A DNA stretch of 64,000 bases. Origin: JAGZEG01 sp963930185. Lineage in GTDB: Bacteria > Actinomycetota > Coriobacteriia > Coriobacteriales > UMGS124. This document shows, one piece after another, positions 43,687 to 52,543 of the stretch. Location of the stretch: NCBI GenBank assembly GCA_963930185.1, contig CAWVLT010000002.1:62001-126000 (forward strand), in the 5' to 3' direction. Under the pieces are notes generated by a model, which saw nothing but the letters and a program-made list of their open reading frames with translations, made no database searches and had not been told where the DNA came from. Both the position numbers and the translations under genes were made by a program. How positions within the stretch are numbered: position 1 is the first letter of the stretch; each line of letters begins with the position of its first letter.

Positions 43687-46251
43687 CTAGTCCAACTCCT
43701 CGCGCACGTAGCGACCGGTGACGCTGTCGGGGCAGGCGGCAATCTGCTCGGGCGTACCGCAGGCCACGACGCGCCCGCCGGCCTCTCCCCCGCCAGGACC
43801 CATGTCGATCACGTAGTCGGCGTTGGCGATCATGTCCAGGTCGTGCTCGATCACCACCACCGTGGCGCCGTTGTCAACCAGGCGCTGCAGCACGCCGAGC
43901 AGCACCTCGACGTCGAGCGGGTGCAGGCCGATGGTCGGCTCGTCGAACACGAACAGGGCGTCTGCCTGGTCGCGCGTGAGCTCGCTTGCCAGCTTGAGGC
44001 GCTGGGCCTCCCCGCCCGACAGGGCCGGCGTGGCCTCCCCCAGCGTGAGGTAGCCAAGGCCCAGGTCGTGCAGGGTGGCGAGCTTGGCCTTGGCCGAGCG
44101 CAGGCTCGTCGAGCCGAGCACCTCACGCGCCTGGTCAACCGTGTACGACAAAAGCTCCGGCAGGCTGATGTCCCCCGCAAGCCTCACGTCGTAGGCCTGC
44201 CGTGCGTACCGCGCGCCGTTGCAGTCCGGGCAGGGTATGTCCACGTCGGGCAGGAACTGCACGTCCAGAGAGATCTGTCCCGTGCCGTCGCAGGTCGGGC
44301 AGCGCAGCGACCCCGTGTTGTACGAGAACGCCCCCGCCTTCAGGCCGCGCTCCCTGGCCTGTGGCAGCGCGGCGTAGGCGCGGCGCAGGTCATCGAGCAC
44401 CCCCGAGTAGGTGGCGACCGTCGAACGCACGTTCACGCCGATGGGGTCGGCATCGATGAGGTTGGCGCGGCGCAGGCCTGGTGCCTCCACCCTCAGTACG
44501 TGCGCAGGCAGCGGACGCGCGGCGATGTTCGCCTGCAGCGCGGATATGAGGCTCTCGAGCACCAGCGTGGTCTTGCCCGAACCCGACACGCCCGTCACCG
44601 CCGTGAGGCGCCCGCGCGGTATGTCCACCGACAGGGGCCGCACCGTGTGGATCTCGCCCGTCTCCAGGTGGATGGCCCCGTGCTCGAACATCTCGCCCGC
44701 GCCCGCCCGCTCGCGGGTGCGCACCTGCCTCGTCCCGCCCAGAAACGGTGCGATGCGCGAGCCGGGCGCGGCGCAGACCTCCCCCACGCTCCCCTGCGCG
44801 ATCACCATGCCGCCTTCGGCGCCCGAGGCAGGGCCCATCTCCACGATATGGTCGGCATGGCGTAGCACGCGCACGTCATGGTCGACAACGACCACCGAGT
44901 TTCCGTCGGCCAGAAGGTCGTCCATGACGCCGAGCAGCCCTTCCACGTTGGAGGGGTGCAGGCCGATCGACGGCTCGTCGAGCACGTAGAGCACCCCGGT
45001 CGTGCGGTTGCGCACGGCGCGCGCGAGCTGCACGCGCTGGCGCTCGCCGGTGGAGAGCGTGGAGCTGGCGCGGTCAAGCGAGAGGTAGCCCAGGCCCAGC
45101 TGCTGCAGGCGGCAGACGGGCTCGGCCAGCTCGTCCACGATGGCCTGGGCCATCGCGCACAGCTCGTCGGGCACCTTGGTCGGCACCGTGGGTGCCCAGA
45201 CGGCAAGCTCGTCGAGCGTCATCGCCGTGGCGTCGGCCAGCGTCATGCCGTCGAGCAGCGTTGCGCGCGCCGCGTCGGACAGGCGCGTGCCGCCGCAGTC
45301 GGGGCAGACGCCCTCCTTGAGGAAGCGCGCCACCCGCGCCAGGCCCTTCTCGTCCTTGGCCTTGGACAGGGCGTTCTTCACCGTGTTCACCGCGCTGTAG
45401 TAGGTGAAGTCCATCTCGGCGAAGGCCTCGCCCTTCTTGGCCTTGTAGAGGATGTGCTTCTTCTCCATGGGGCCGTGGAAGACAATCTCGCGCTCCTGGG
45501 CCGTGAGCTCGCTGAACGGCACGTCGGTGCGCACGCCCATGGCGCCACAGACCTGCTTCATGAGATCCCACATGAGCGAGCCCCACGGCAGCACCGCGCC
45601 CTCGTCGATGGACAGCGACTCGTCGGGCACGAGCGTGCCCTCGTCGACGGTGCGTACCACGCCCGTGCCTCCGCAGGTGACGCACGCCCCGCCGCTGTTG
45701 AAGGCGAGGTCCTCGGCACCGGGGCCGAAGAACTGCGCGCCGCAGCGCGGGCAGGTGATGGGCACCATGAGTGCCACCGCCATGCTAGGCTCGGCGTGCG
45801 CTCCGCAGGCGGGGCAGCGATGGCTCCCCAGCCGTGAGAACATGAGGCGCAGGTAGTTGAGCAGCTCGGTGGAGGTGCCAAAGGTGGAGTGCACGCCGGG
45901 GATGCCCGGACGTTGGCGAAGGGCGAGGGCCGCCGGGACGTGCAGCACCTCGTCGACCGTAGCGCGCCCAGTCTGTGAGATGCGACGGCGCGTGTAGGTG
46001 GACAGCGCGTCGAGATAGCGCCGCGACCCCTCGGCGTACAACACGCCCAGGGCCAGCGAGCTCTTGCCCGAGCCCGAGACCCCGGCGATGCCCACGAGCT
46101 GGTTCAGCGGGATCGAGACGTCCACGTTCTTGAGGTTGTGCACCCGCGCCCCACGCACCTCTATGGTGGAGGGGGGCTCGTGGTCGCGAGCAACATCGCG
46201 CGAGCAGCGCTCACCTGCGGCATCATCTATCACACTCAAGGCAACCCCCAT
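43687..46251 (-). CDS. Short UvrA-like ABC ATPase lacking the UvrB-binding domain
   Basis: 854 residues against about 940-950 for UvrA. Two ABC ATPase halves are clear: Walker A GVSGSGKSSLALGVLYAEG and GVSGSGKTTLVLESL, signatures LSTGERQRVQLARAVR and LSGGEAQRLKLASELTR, and Walker B VLYVLDEPSIGLHP and LFVFDEPTIGLHP. Zinc-binding Cys pairs are present (CPACG, CPRCG, CVTCGGTG, CPDCGG, CPTCDGTG, CPDCNG). Between CPACGAHAEPS and CPRCG only about 15 residues remain where UvrA holds its UvrB-binding domain of about 110. Such short forms (UvrA2 and drug-resistance-type) are not expected to recruit UvrB. The role is therefore DNA-lesion or antibiotic tolerance by analogy, not standard excision repair. 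The start is assigned by length; the ribosome site is weak. Confidence 0.85.
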   Translation of the reverse strand: MGVALSVIDDAAGERCSRDVARDHEPPSTIEVRGARVHNLKNVDVSIPLNQLVGIAGVSGSGKSSLALGVLYAEGSRRYLDALSTYTRRRISQTGRATVDEVLHVPAALALRQRPGIPGVHSTFGTSTELLNYLRLMFSRLGSHRCPACGAHAEPSMAVALMVPITCPRCGAQFFGPGAEDLAFNSGGACVTCGGTGVVRTVDEGTLVPDESLSIDEGAVLPWGSLMWDLMKQVCGAMGVRTDVPFSELTAQEREIVFHGPMEKKHILYKAKKGEAFAEMDFTYYSAVNTVKNALSKAKDEKGLARVARFLKEGVCPDCGGTRLSDAARATLLDGMTLADATAMTLDELAVWAPTVPTKVPDELCAMAQAIVDELAEPVCRLQQLGLGYLSLDRASSTLSTGERQRVQLARAVRNRTTGVLYVLDEPSIGLHPSNVEGLLGVMDDLLADGNSVVVVDHDVRVLRHADHIVEMGPASGAEGGMVIAQGSVGEVCAAPGSRIAPFLGGTRQVRTRERAGAGEMFEHGAIHLETGEIHTVRPLSVDIPRGRLTAVTGVSGSGKTTLVLESLISALQANIAARPLPAHVLRVEAPGLRRANLIDADPIGVNVRSTVATYSGVLDDLRRAYAALPQARERGLKAGAFSYNTGSLRCPTCDGTGQISLDVQFLPDVDIPCPDCNGARYARQAYDVRLAGDISLPELLSYTVDQAREVLGSTSLRSAKAKLATLHDLGLGYLTLGEATPALSGGEAQRLKLASELTRDQADALFVFDEPTIGLHPLDVEVLLGVLQRLVDNGATVVVIEHDLDMIANADYVIDMGPGGGEAGGRVVACGTPEQIAACPDSVTGRYVREELD

Positions 46252-46309
46252 TCCACGCCTATTCGCCAGGCACTATTGTTCGCCAAACGTCCTTCGTCCA
46301 GCGCCCCGG

Positions 46310-46786
46310 CTATTCGCCCAGCATCTTGAGAAACCGATAGTGCGACGCATACATGCCCTCGCGCTCGTAGAAGCGATGCGCCCCTGCGCGTGTGAGGCTG
46401 CACGCCACCTCGATGCTCTGGCAGCCCGCCGCGCAAGCGATGTCGCACGCACGCTCGAGCAGCCGGTGTCCGATGCCCCCGCTCCTGTGCGTCGGCGACA
46501 CCACGAGCTCCACGATCTCGGCCATGCTCCCCGCATGGTGCAGCTGCTCCTCAATGCGCAGGTTCAGCAGGCCGATCACCTCACCCCCAGGCTCCTCGCA
46601 CACAAGGCAGTGCCAGCGGGGATCGGAAAGCTGGTTGCGATAGATCTCGACAAACCGTGCGAAGGGCAGCCGTGTGTCCTCCAAGGTGCAGATCAGATCG
46701 TACACAGCGTCAAGATCGCCCTCGGTCGACTGCCTGCAGAGGACATGTGTCTCCATCTCTGGCCTCATCGCCACACCGGCTTTCAT
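46310..46786 (-). CDS. GNAT-family N-acetyltransferase
   Basis: 158 residues from the ATG of MKAGVAMRPE; starts at 46768 and 46756 are also possible. The acetyl-CoA-binding motif A is IVELVVSPTHRSGGIGHRLLERA (R-x-x-G-x-G/A), followed by the usual C-terminal strand with HRFYEREGM. The protein would acetylate an amine on a small molecule or protein; the substrate is not predictable. It follows the UvrA-like gene's upstream end with 58 bases between them, on the same strand, so the two may be co-transcribed. Confidence 0.87.
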   Translation of the reverse strand: MKAGVAMRPEMETHVLCRQSTEGDLDAVYDLICTLEDTRLPFARFVEIYRNQLSDPRWHCLVCEEPGGEVIGLLNLRIEEQLHHAGSMAEIVELVVSPTHRSGGIGHRLLERACDIACAAGCQSIEVACSLTRAGAHRFYEREGMYASHYRFLKMLGE

Positions 46787-46907
46787 ATCCAACTTCCGTG
46801 TCCGCGCTGCAAGCCCCTGCCAGCGCCATCGGGAACGAACCTTCTGCACGATTAGGCAGCCATGCTGGCACAAAACCCCGAGTTAGAACGAAAGGAACCC
46901 CATAAGC

Positions 46908-46946
46908 GCGGGACGAGACGACCACCGATCATCCCGTCCCGCTTTT
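46908..46946 (+). terminator. Terminator-like hairpin upstream of the GNAT gene
   Basis: GCGGGACG (46908-46915) pairs with CGTCCCGC (46935-46942), followed by TTTT on the plus strand. No plus-strand gene ends nearby, so it is either a barrier to read-through or an unannotated plus-strand transcript end. Confidence 0.45.
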
Positions 46947-47042
46947 GCAAGGGTCACTACCTGCAGTTATCCTGACACTCACGGATCAAGCGTGCATGAG
47001 ATTGACCAACAGCAAGATCTCGTCCGTGCAAATTCGTGCTAA

Positions 47043-47100
47043 CTGGCACTTTTTTGCCAGAAACAGGGCAATCGCGCGCAATGAACCCACATTGCGCGCG
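47043..47100. terminator. Two adjacent hairpins after the secreted-protein gene
   Basis: CTGGCA (47043-47048) pairs with TGCCAG (47055-47060). CGCGCGCAATG (47073-47083) pairs perfectly with CATTGCGCGCG (47090-47100) over loop AACCCA. They lie 80-130 bp past the stop of the minus-strand secreted protein. Neither has a minus-strand T-run, so a termination role is only likely. Confidence 0.45.
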
Positions 47101-47176
47101 AAAGGCGTCGCATCGAAATCTGGTCTTTCGCGCAACCGTCCCGCTGCCGCCCGGCATGCTACGACCGTCCGGCGTG

Positions 47177-48367
47177 TTACACCGCGAGCCCCACGACGAA
47201 GCCGAGCTCATCCTCCGCCGAGCCCTCGTCGGCAGCGGCGCCACCACCAGCACCCAGATTGCTTGACCCCTCAGAGCCAGACGGCGCGCCCTGCGACGAG
47301 GCGTCCTGCGCGGACATGGCGCCGCTCGCGACCAGAACCTCCTCGGCGTAGCCCTCGCCCAGCGGCTCCACGAACTCCACCAGGCCGATGCCCTCCTCGG
47401 AGAAGTGCACCATCAAGGCCGAGTACCACGAGCCGACACCCATGGGGTCGGCGATTGCCTCCACACCGAGCGTAGGCAGGCCAAAGACCTGGTAGGCGCC
47501 CGCCCAGAAGCTCTGGAGCAGCGTCGAGATCTCGGGCTGGGAGCTCGTCGACTCGGCGAGCGAGTACGCAAGCTCGTCAAGCATGTCAACCGTAACCTCG
47601 TCGGCACCCACGAGCGGCAGGTCGATCGCGACCATGACGGCGACGTCGCGCCACGCACAGGCAAAGTCGATGCCAAAGACGCTGCCCTGCGCAAGCGTGC
47701 TGCCGGCGGGGACCACGTAGGGAGCACCGGCGACGTCGATGGTCTGCTCCTGCTCGAGCACGGGGAACGAGTGCGCGAAGTCCTCGGTCACCACGCCCGA
47801 CGCCGGCAGGAACGACGCCATGGCGACGACGCCCTCGAACGAGCCGTCGCTCACCAGGAAGAGCTTGGCGGTGAGCCCGTAGGTCACGCCGTTGAGCACG
47901 ATGTCGTCGGTATAAAGCGTGAGCGTGGGCCAGCCCTGCTCGAGGGCGGCGCTCGCCTCTATGGGCAGGCCCGTCATGCCCGGCAGGTACTCGAGCTCGG
48001 CAAACTCCTCGTTGATGTCGGCCGCCGCATCCTGCGCCTCCTCCAGGTTGGCACCCTCGACGCTGCCGGGGATCGCCGCGGCGGCGAAGAAGCCGTCCTC
48101 GTGCGTGTACGCCTCGAGAGCCGTCATTCCGATCTCGGGCGCGATGGCCTGCGGGATGGGCAGGGCCTGCCAGTCGGCGGGGATCGTGTAGTTCACGCCC
48201 TCAACGCTGTGTGTCACGCCTTGGCCCGCGCCGGACGCCTGCGACTCCTCAGCGAGGGCCGGACGCACAGCACCGAGCAGCAAGCAAGCGCAGGCCAGTG
48301 CGATCGCGACGAAGAAGGCCCTCGCACCGAAGCGCCCCAGCAGGTGACTCGCGTCTCTATTCATCAT
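47177..48367 (-). CDS. Secreted protein of unknown function
   Basis: 396 residues from an ATG with AAGGAGG upstream. There is a signal peptide (FFVAIALACACLLLGAVRPALA, cleavage probably after ALA). The mature part opens with EGVNYTIPADWQALPIPQAI and contains two similar stretches, the second being VAGAPYVVPAGSTLAQGSVFGIDFA, which suggests two repeats of a domain like those in secreted PsbP/DUF1795-type proteins. The C-terminal 50 residues are Ser/Gly/Ala-rich (SAQDASSQGAPSGSEGSSNL). There is no lipobox, sorting signal or second helix. I do not recognise a firm family. Confidence 0.7.
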   Translation of the reverse strand: MMNRDASHLLGRFGARAFFVAIALACACLLLGAVRPALAEESQASGAGQGVTHSVEGVNYTIPADWQALPIPQAIAPEIGMTALEAYTHEDGFFAAAAIPGSVEGANLEEAQDAAADINEEFAELEYLPGMTGLPIEASAALEQGWPTLTLYTDDIVLNGVTYGLTAKLFLVSDGSFEGVVAMASFLPASGVVTEDFAHSFPVLEQEQTIDVAGAPYVVPAGSTLAQGSVFGIDFACAWRDVAVMVAIDLPLVGADEVTVDMLDELAYSLAESTSSQPEISTLLQSFWAGAYQVFGLPTLGVEAIADPMGVGSWYSALMVHFSEEGIGLVEFVEPLGEGYAEEVLVASGAMSAQDASSQGAPSGSEGSSNLGAGGGAAADEGSAEDELGFVVGLAV

Positions 48368-48477
48368 GCGTTCCTCCTTGTCGCGGACCGCGCCAGCGGT
48401 CGTCCCCCATGCCCACAACGGCATGCACGCGCCAAGTATAACCCCTTTGGCACCCAGCCAGGCCCGCGCCCGCCAAC

Positions 48478-49656
48478 CTACTGCCGGGCGGACACGTAGC
48501 TCGCGTCCACCGTGATCTTGCAGTCGTAGTCGGGATAGCGTGCCTCCACCAGCTCGCTGATGCGCCGGCGCAGCTCCGCGTCGCTCATGTCCAGCCCGTG
48601 CGGGCGCACCACGTCAAAGATCACGTTGGTGTGCGTGGGACCGGGCACCGTGCGCAGGTCGTGGATGGTGAGTCGCTCGTCGATGCCCCTCACCTGCTCG
48701 GAAATCCACGCCCGCAGGGTGCCCACCGCCTCGTCGGAGGTGACGATGGGGTCGTAGTGGATGGTCATGACCAGGCCGTCCTGCCGCAGGAAGTCCTGCT
48801 CGATGTTGTCGATCACGTCGTGGCTCTCGAGCACGTTGGCCTCGGCGGGCATCTCCACGTGCACGCTGGCGAACTGCCGGCCCGGGCCGTAATCGTGCAC
48901 CATGAGGTCGTGGGTGCCCAGCACACCGGGGTAGCTCAGGATCCTCTCGCGAATGTGCTCCACAAACTCCGGGTCGGGAGCGCGACCAAGCAGCGGGTCG
49001 ACGGTGTCGCGCACCAGGCCCACGCCGCTCCAGATGATGAACGCGCCCACGGCCAGGCCCATCCAGCCGTCAAGCTCGAAGCCCGTGAAGTGCGAGGCCA
49101 GCGTGGCCAGCAGCACCGCCGAGGTGGCGACGACGTCGTTGCGCGAGTCGACGGCCGTGGCCTCCAGGGTCGTCGACGAGATGCGCCTGCCCAGCGTGCG
49201 GTTGAACACGGCCATCCACAGCTTGACGGCGATCGACGCCGCGAGCACCCCCACGATGACCCAGCTGAACTCCACCGGCTCGGGGTTCAGCACCTTGTCG
49301 ACCGAGCTCTTGATGAGCTCGACGCCGATGAGCAGGATGAGGATTGCCACCGCCAGGCCCGAGAGGTACTCGTAACGACCGTGGCCGTAGGGGTGCTCCT
49401 GGTCGGCCGGGCGGCTCGCCAGCTTGAAGCCCAGCAGGCTGATGACGTTGCTCGAGGCGTCGGAGAGGTTGTTCACCGCGTCCGCCACGATGGAGACCGA
49501 TCCCGAGACCAGGCCCGCCGCACCCTTGCCCAGGCACAGCAGCACGTTGCAGACGATGCACACCACTCCGGCAAACTTGCCGTACGACGCGCGCACCGAG
49601 GGGTCGTCCACGTTCTCGTAACCCTTCACGAACCTTCGAACAAGCCACTCGGTCAT
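48478..49656 (-). CDS. Cation diffusion facilitator (CDF) metal exporter
   Basis: 392 residues. CDF proteins export Zn, Fe, Mn or Co ions in exchange for protons. Seen are the family signature SIVADAVNNLSDASSNVISL (metal-binding Asp residues in helix 2), HPYGHGRYEYLSGL, then four more membrane helices including the helix 5 HD-like pair in VDSRNDVVATSAVL. A cytoplasmic metal-sensing domain of about 200 residues follows (HDLMVHDYGPGRQFASVHVE). The ATG has GGGAGGGG about 9 bases upstream. The gene is divergent from acetate kinase with a 227-bp gap. Confidence 0.9.
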   Translation of the reverse strand: MTEWLVRRFVKGYENVDDPSVRASYGKFAGVVCIVCNVLLCLGKGAAGLVSGSVSIVADAVNNLSDASSNVISLLGFKLASRPADQEHPYGHGRYEYLSGLAVAILILLIGVELIKSSVDKVLNPEPVEFSWVIVGVLAASIAVKLWMAVFNRTLGRRISSTTLEATAVDSRNDVVATSAVLLATLASHFTGFELDGWMGLAVGAFIIWSGVGLVRDTVDPLLGRAPDPEFVEHIRERILSYPGVLGTHDLMVHDYGPGRQFASVHVEMPAEANVLESHDVIDNIEQDFLRQDGLVMTIHYDPIVTSDEAVGTLRAWISEQVRGIDERLTIHDLRTVPGPTHTNVIFDVVRPHGLDMSDAELRRRISELVEARYPDYDCKITVDASYVSARQ

Positions 49657-49883
49657 GCGCGGCGTCCCCTCCCAAAAGACGTGTCGTGCGGCGCGCCCGG
49701 GACCTCGCGCGCGTCGCTTGAAGCCCTAATAATATCCGCTCATGCGACGCGTTGCGAGAAGTCAGGGCACAATCGAGTACGATCTTCGCATGAGCGCGAC
49801 GCGGCGCGCGACGCCCACGCGTGGGTGGTGGCCGCAACGCCACCGCACCAGACACCCGCCAGACCAGGGAAGAGGTCCAGCCC

Positions 49884-51092
49884 ATGAAAGTACTCGTCGT
49901 CAACGCAGGCAGCAGCTCGCTCAAGTCGCAGCTCGTCGAGACCGACGGCAAGCTCTGCCTCATGAAGGCGCTCGGCGAGCGCCTGGGCACGCCCGACGCA
50001 CGCCTCAAGCTGACGTTTGGCGAGGCAAAGCGCGAGGTAGACGTCGACGGCCTGACGGTGGACGAGGTCCTCGGCCAGGTGCTCGATGCACTTGCCGCCG
50101 ATCCCGCCTCGCCCGTCTCGTCGCTCGGCGAGATCGAGGCCGTCGGCAACCGCATCGTCTCGGGCGGCGAGTACTTCTCGAAGACCGTGCTCGTGGACGA
50201 TGAAGCGCTCGCCAAGATCGACGAGTGCTCGGCGCTCGCCCCCCTGCATAACCCCAGCGCCGTGGCGTGCATCCGCCTGTGCCGCGACCGGCTGCCGGGC
50301 GTGCCGCAGGCCGCGGTGTTCGACACGGCGTTTCACCAGACCATGCCGCCCAAGGCGTTCATGTACCCGCTGCCGATGCGCTACTACACCGAGTACGGCA
50401 TCAGGCGCTACGGCGCGCACGGCACGAGCCATCGCTACGCGGCGCAGCAGGCCGCCAACCTTCTGGGCAGGCCCCTCAAGGACCTGGGCATCATCACGTG
50501 CCACCTGGGCAACGGGGGCAGCATCGCGGCCGTGGACCACGGCGTGTCGGTCGACACCACGATGGGCTTCACCCCCCTGGAGGGCATCATGATGGGCACG
50601 CGCTCCGGCTCGATCGACCCCGCGATCGTCACGTACATCATGCGCCGCGAGCACATCACCTTCGACGAGATGGACGACATCCTCAACCGTGAGTCCGGCC
50701 TGCTCGGCGTCTCGGGGCGCTCGAGCGACATGCGCGAGATCCTGCAGGCGGCGGCCGCGGGCGACCGCAGCTCCGAACTCGCCGTCGACATGTACGTCTA
50801 CGCCGTGCAGAAGGCCATCGGCGCCTACTATGCCGTCATGACCCGCACCGACTCCGTGGTCATGACGGCCGGCATCGGCGAGAACAGCGCCGAGCTGCGC
50901 AAGCGCGTGTTCGACCGGCTGGCGCACATGGGGATGATCCTCGACCCCGAGCGCAACCAGGTGGTGGGTGCCGTGGGGACTGACCGCATCGTCTCGATCG
51001 ACGACTCGCCCATCAAGATCTGCGTGGTCACGACCGACGAGGAGCTGCGCATCGCCCGTGAGACCTCGGCGGCGGTGCTCGGCGAGCTGTGA
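49884..51092 (+). CDS. ackA: Acetate kinase
   Basis: 402 residues, the usual size. It makes ATP and acetate from acetyl phosphate and ADP, the last step of acetate fermentation. The start VLVVNAGSSSLKSQL is the family's phosphate-binding strand and loop. GNRIVSGGEYF, AVFDTAFHQTMP, YGAHGTSHRY, CHLGNGGSIAA, DTTMGFTPLEGIMMGTRSG and TAGIGENSAELR are all typical and complete. The ATG has an AGAGG site. Phosphotransacetylase, often next to it, is not in the window. It is followed by repeat element C. Confidence 0.95.
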   Translation: MKVLVVNAGSSSLKSQLVETDGKLCLMKALGERLGTPDARLKLTFGEAKREVDVDGLTVDEVLGQVLDALAADPASPVSSLGEIEAVGNRIVSGGEYFSKTVLVDDEALAKIDECSALAPLHNPSAVACIRLCRDRLPGVPQAAVFDTAFHQTMPPKAFMYPLPMRYYTEYGIRRYGAHGTSHRYAAQQAANLLGRPLKDLGIITCHLGNGGSIAAVDHGVSVDTTMGFTPLEGIMMGTRSGSIDPAIVTYIMRREHITFDEMDDILNRESGLLGVSGRSSDMREILQAAAAGDRSSELAVDMYVYAVQKAIGAYYAVMTRTDSVVMTAGIGENSAELRKRVFDRLAHMGMILDPERNQVVGAVGTDRIVSIDDSPIKICVVTTDEELRIARETSAAVLGEL

Positions 51093-51101
51093 GCGGCACT
51101 C

Positions 51102-51331
51102 GCGCGCGAAAAATCGCCTCCGCGGGACAAAAATGACGGTTGTGAGAAGGTTGCGACGCAGGCGATGCACCCCCGGGCTGGACAAAGAGACAACACCTTG
51201 GCAGAGACCTCTCAAAAGCCCAGGTAAATGACTGTGCCAAAACAACGGTCCCCTGACAGTCGAGCGCATGCCAGAGTCCAAGTTCCTCCCAACCGTAATA
51301 TTTGTCCATCCCAGAAGAATTTTGGCGCGCG
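51102..51331 (+). repeat. Intergenic element C (230 bp): conserved inverted arms, variable core
   Basis: The left arm reads GCGCGCGAAAAATCG, then GGGACAAAAATGACGG and TTGTGAGAAGGTTGCG. The right arm has TTCCTCCCAACCGTAATA, TTTGTCCATC and AGAATTTTGGCGCGCG. The core of about 130 bp is unlike those of A and B. It starts 10 bases after the acetate kinase stop and ends 110 bases before the start of the unknown gene. Confidence 0.87.
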
Positions 51332-51441
51332 ACCCCAAAAAGACGTCGAGGCGTTATGATGTCACCGGGCGAAAAACCATCGTCCCAGCTGGTTGAGACA
51401 AGGCACCGCCAACGGCACAAGGCAGGGTGAGGACCAACATC

Positions 51442-52488
51442 ATGAGCGACGCATACGTAGTTCTCAAGCATCGAGCCATCTTTGACCTGTACTCCCTGCG
51501 GGAGGAGGGCAACCCGTTCATGACGGCGGCCGAGCTGGTGATCGACTGGCTCGTGCAGAAGGAGCTCCAGTACGACGGCAGCCCCATCGTCGAGGACCTG
51601 GACCGCCGCGACCCCTTTCCCCTTGCCTTTGACTACCACATGCCCGAGAACTACCAGGGCGGCGACTACAACGAGGACCAGTGGCCCGCCGTGGCCTGTG
51701 CCTCGCAGTACGACGAGGACGGGGCGCTCATCCGCTGGATCATGGAGTACGACGAGCCCGACGCCAAGCACGACGACCGCCGCTGGCACTCCACCGTCTG
51801 CCTCGAGCGCATGGGAGGCCGCAGCGGCGGCGCGGACGGGGACGGGGCGGAAGGCTCGGCCGAGCCCGAGGCGTGCCACGTCATGATGCAGACGACCTGC
51901 CGCCCGCTCGCCAACGCTACCGAGCCGCTGCCCGACACCATCGCGGCGCCAGCGCTTCTTCGCTCGTTCATCAACCTCCCCTGGTACGTCGCAAAGGGCG
52001 GCGCCACCCAGCTGCAGACGGTTCCCAACAAGCTGTCCCCGCAGACGTTCGTCCACTTCTCCGAGGCGCTGACCGACCCCGGTCGCAAGATCCCGCTCGT
52101 CCTGTTCAGCACCGGCTACGACGGCAAGATCCCCGAGCAGGCCAAGCAGCTTGCCCGCCGCGCATTGGGCAACGCGAACGTCTACGTGCTCGACTGGTCA
52201 AACGAGGAGCTGCGCGAGCAGGTGCAGGCGCTGTTCGAGCGCGGCACGAGCGCCGGCGAGTACGCGTGTCCGCGCAGCTCGTGCCGCATGTACATGCCCG
52301 GCGTCGACCTGAGCGACCCGCACCACTCCATGTCGCACGAGAGCTGGAACCGCGAGGCGCTCGAGAAGCTGCACCCCTCGCAGTTCGCAGAGAGGCTCGC
52401 GCGGCGCTTCCTCCCCTCCGAGGTCGTTCCCAGCATCGCGAGCTGCGGCCTTGCCGGCGAGAACCCCGAGGGCGAGGGGGACGAGTAA
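51442..52488 (+). CDS. Hypothetical protein, family not recognised
   Basis: 348 residues from an ATG with GGTGAGG upstream. It is soluble and acidic, with no signal or membrane helix. Notable parts are an N-terminal helix-rich segment (YVVLKHRAIFDLYSLREEGN, ELVIDWLVQKELQYDG), a Gly/Asp/Glu linker (GGRSGGADGDGAEGSAEPE) at about 134-153, an alpha/beta-like segment IPLVLFSTGYDGKIPEQAKQ with ANVYVLDWSNEELREQVQAL, and a Cys-containing YACPRSSCRMYMPGVDLSD. The alternation LVLFST...VYVLD suggests a Rossmann-like half. The upstream neighbour is element C and acetate kinase; downstream it is convergent with the S4 protein. A function cannot be assigned. Confidence 0.75.
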   Translation: MSDAYVVLKHRAIFDLYSLREEGNPFMTAAELVIDWLVQKELQYDGSPIVEDLDRRDPFPLAFDYHMPENYQGGDYNEDQWPAVACASQYDEDGALIRWIMEYDEPDAKHDDRRWHSTVCLERMGGRSGGADGDGAEGSAEPEACHVMMQTTCRPLANATEPLPDTIAAPALLRSFINLPWYVAKGGATQLQTVPNKLSPQTFVHFSEALTDPGRKIPLVLFSTGYDGKIPEQAKQLARRALGNANVYVLDWSNEELREQVQALFERGTSAGEYACPRSSCRMYMPGVDLSDPHHSMSHESWNREALEKLHPSQFAERLARRFLPSEVVPSIASCGLAGENPEGEGDE

Positions 52489-52543
52489 GGCAGCGCGGGC
52501 GACGAGGCGCTGCACGCACCAGGCCGCCGTCCACCCGTCCGCG

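Noticed and set aside
27285..51331. CRISPR array or ordinary rho-independent terminators as explanation of elements A-C
   Set aside because: There is one unit per locus, not an array; the arms are separated by about 130 bp and no cas genes are near; the spacing is too large for terminator stems.
27285..51331. Elements A-C as transposase-bearing insertion sequences
   Set aside because: At 230 bp and with non-homologous cores there is no room for a transposase, and no clear target-site duplication could be seen next to the arms.
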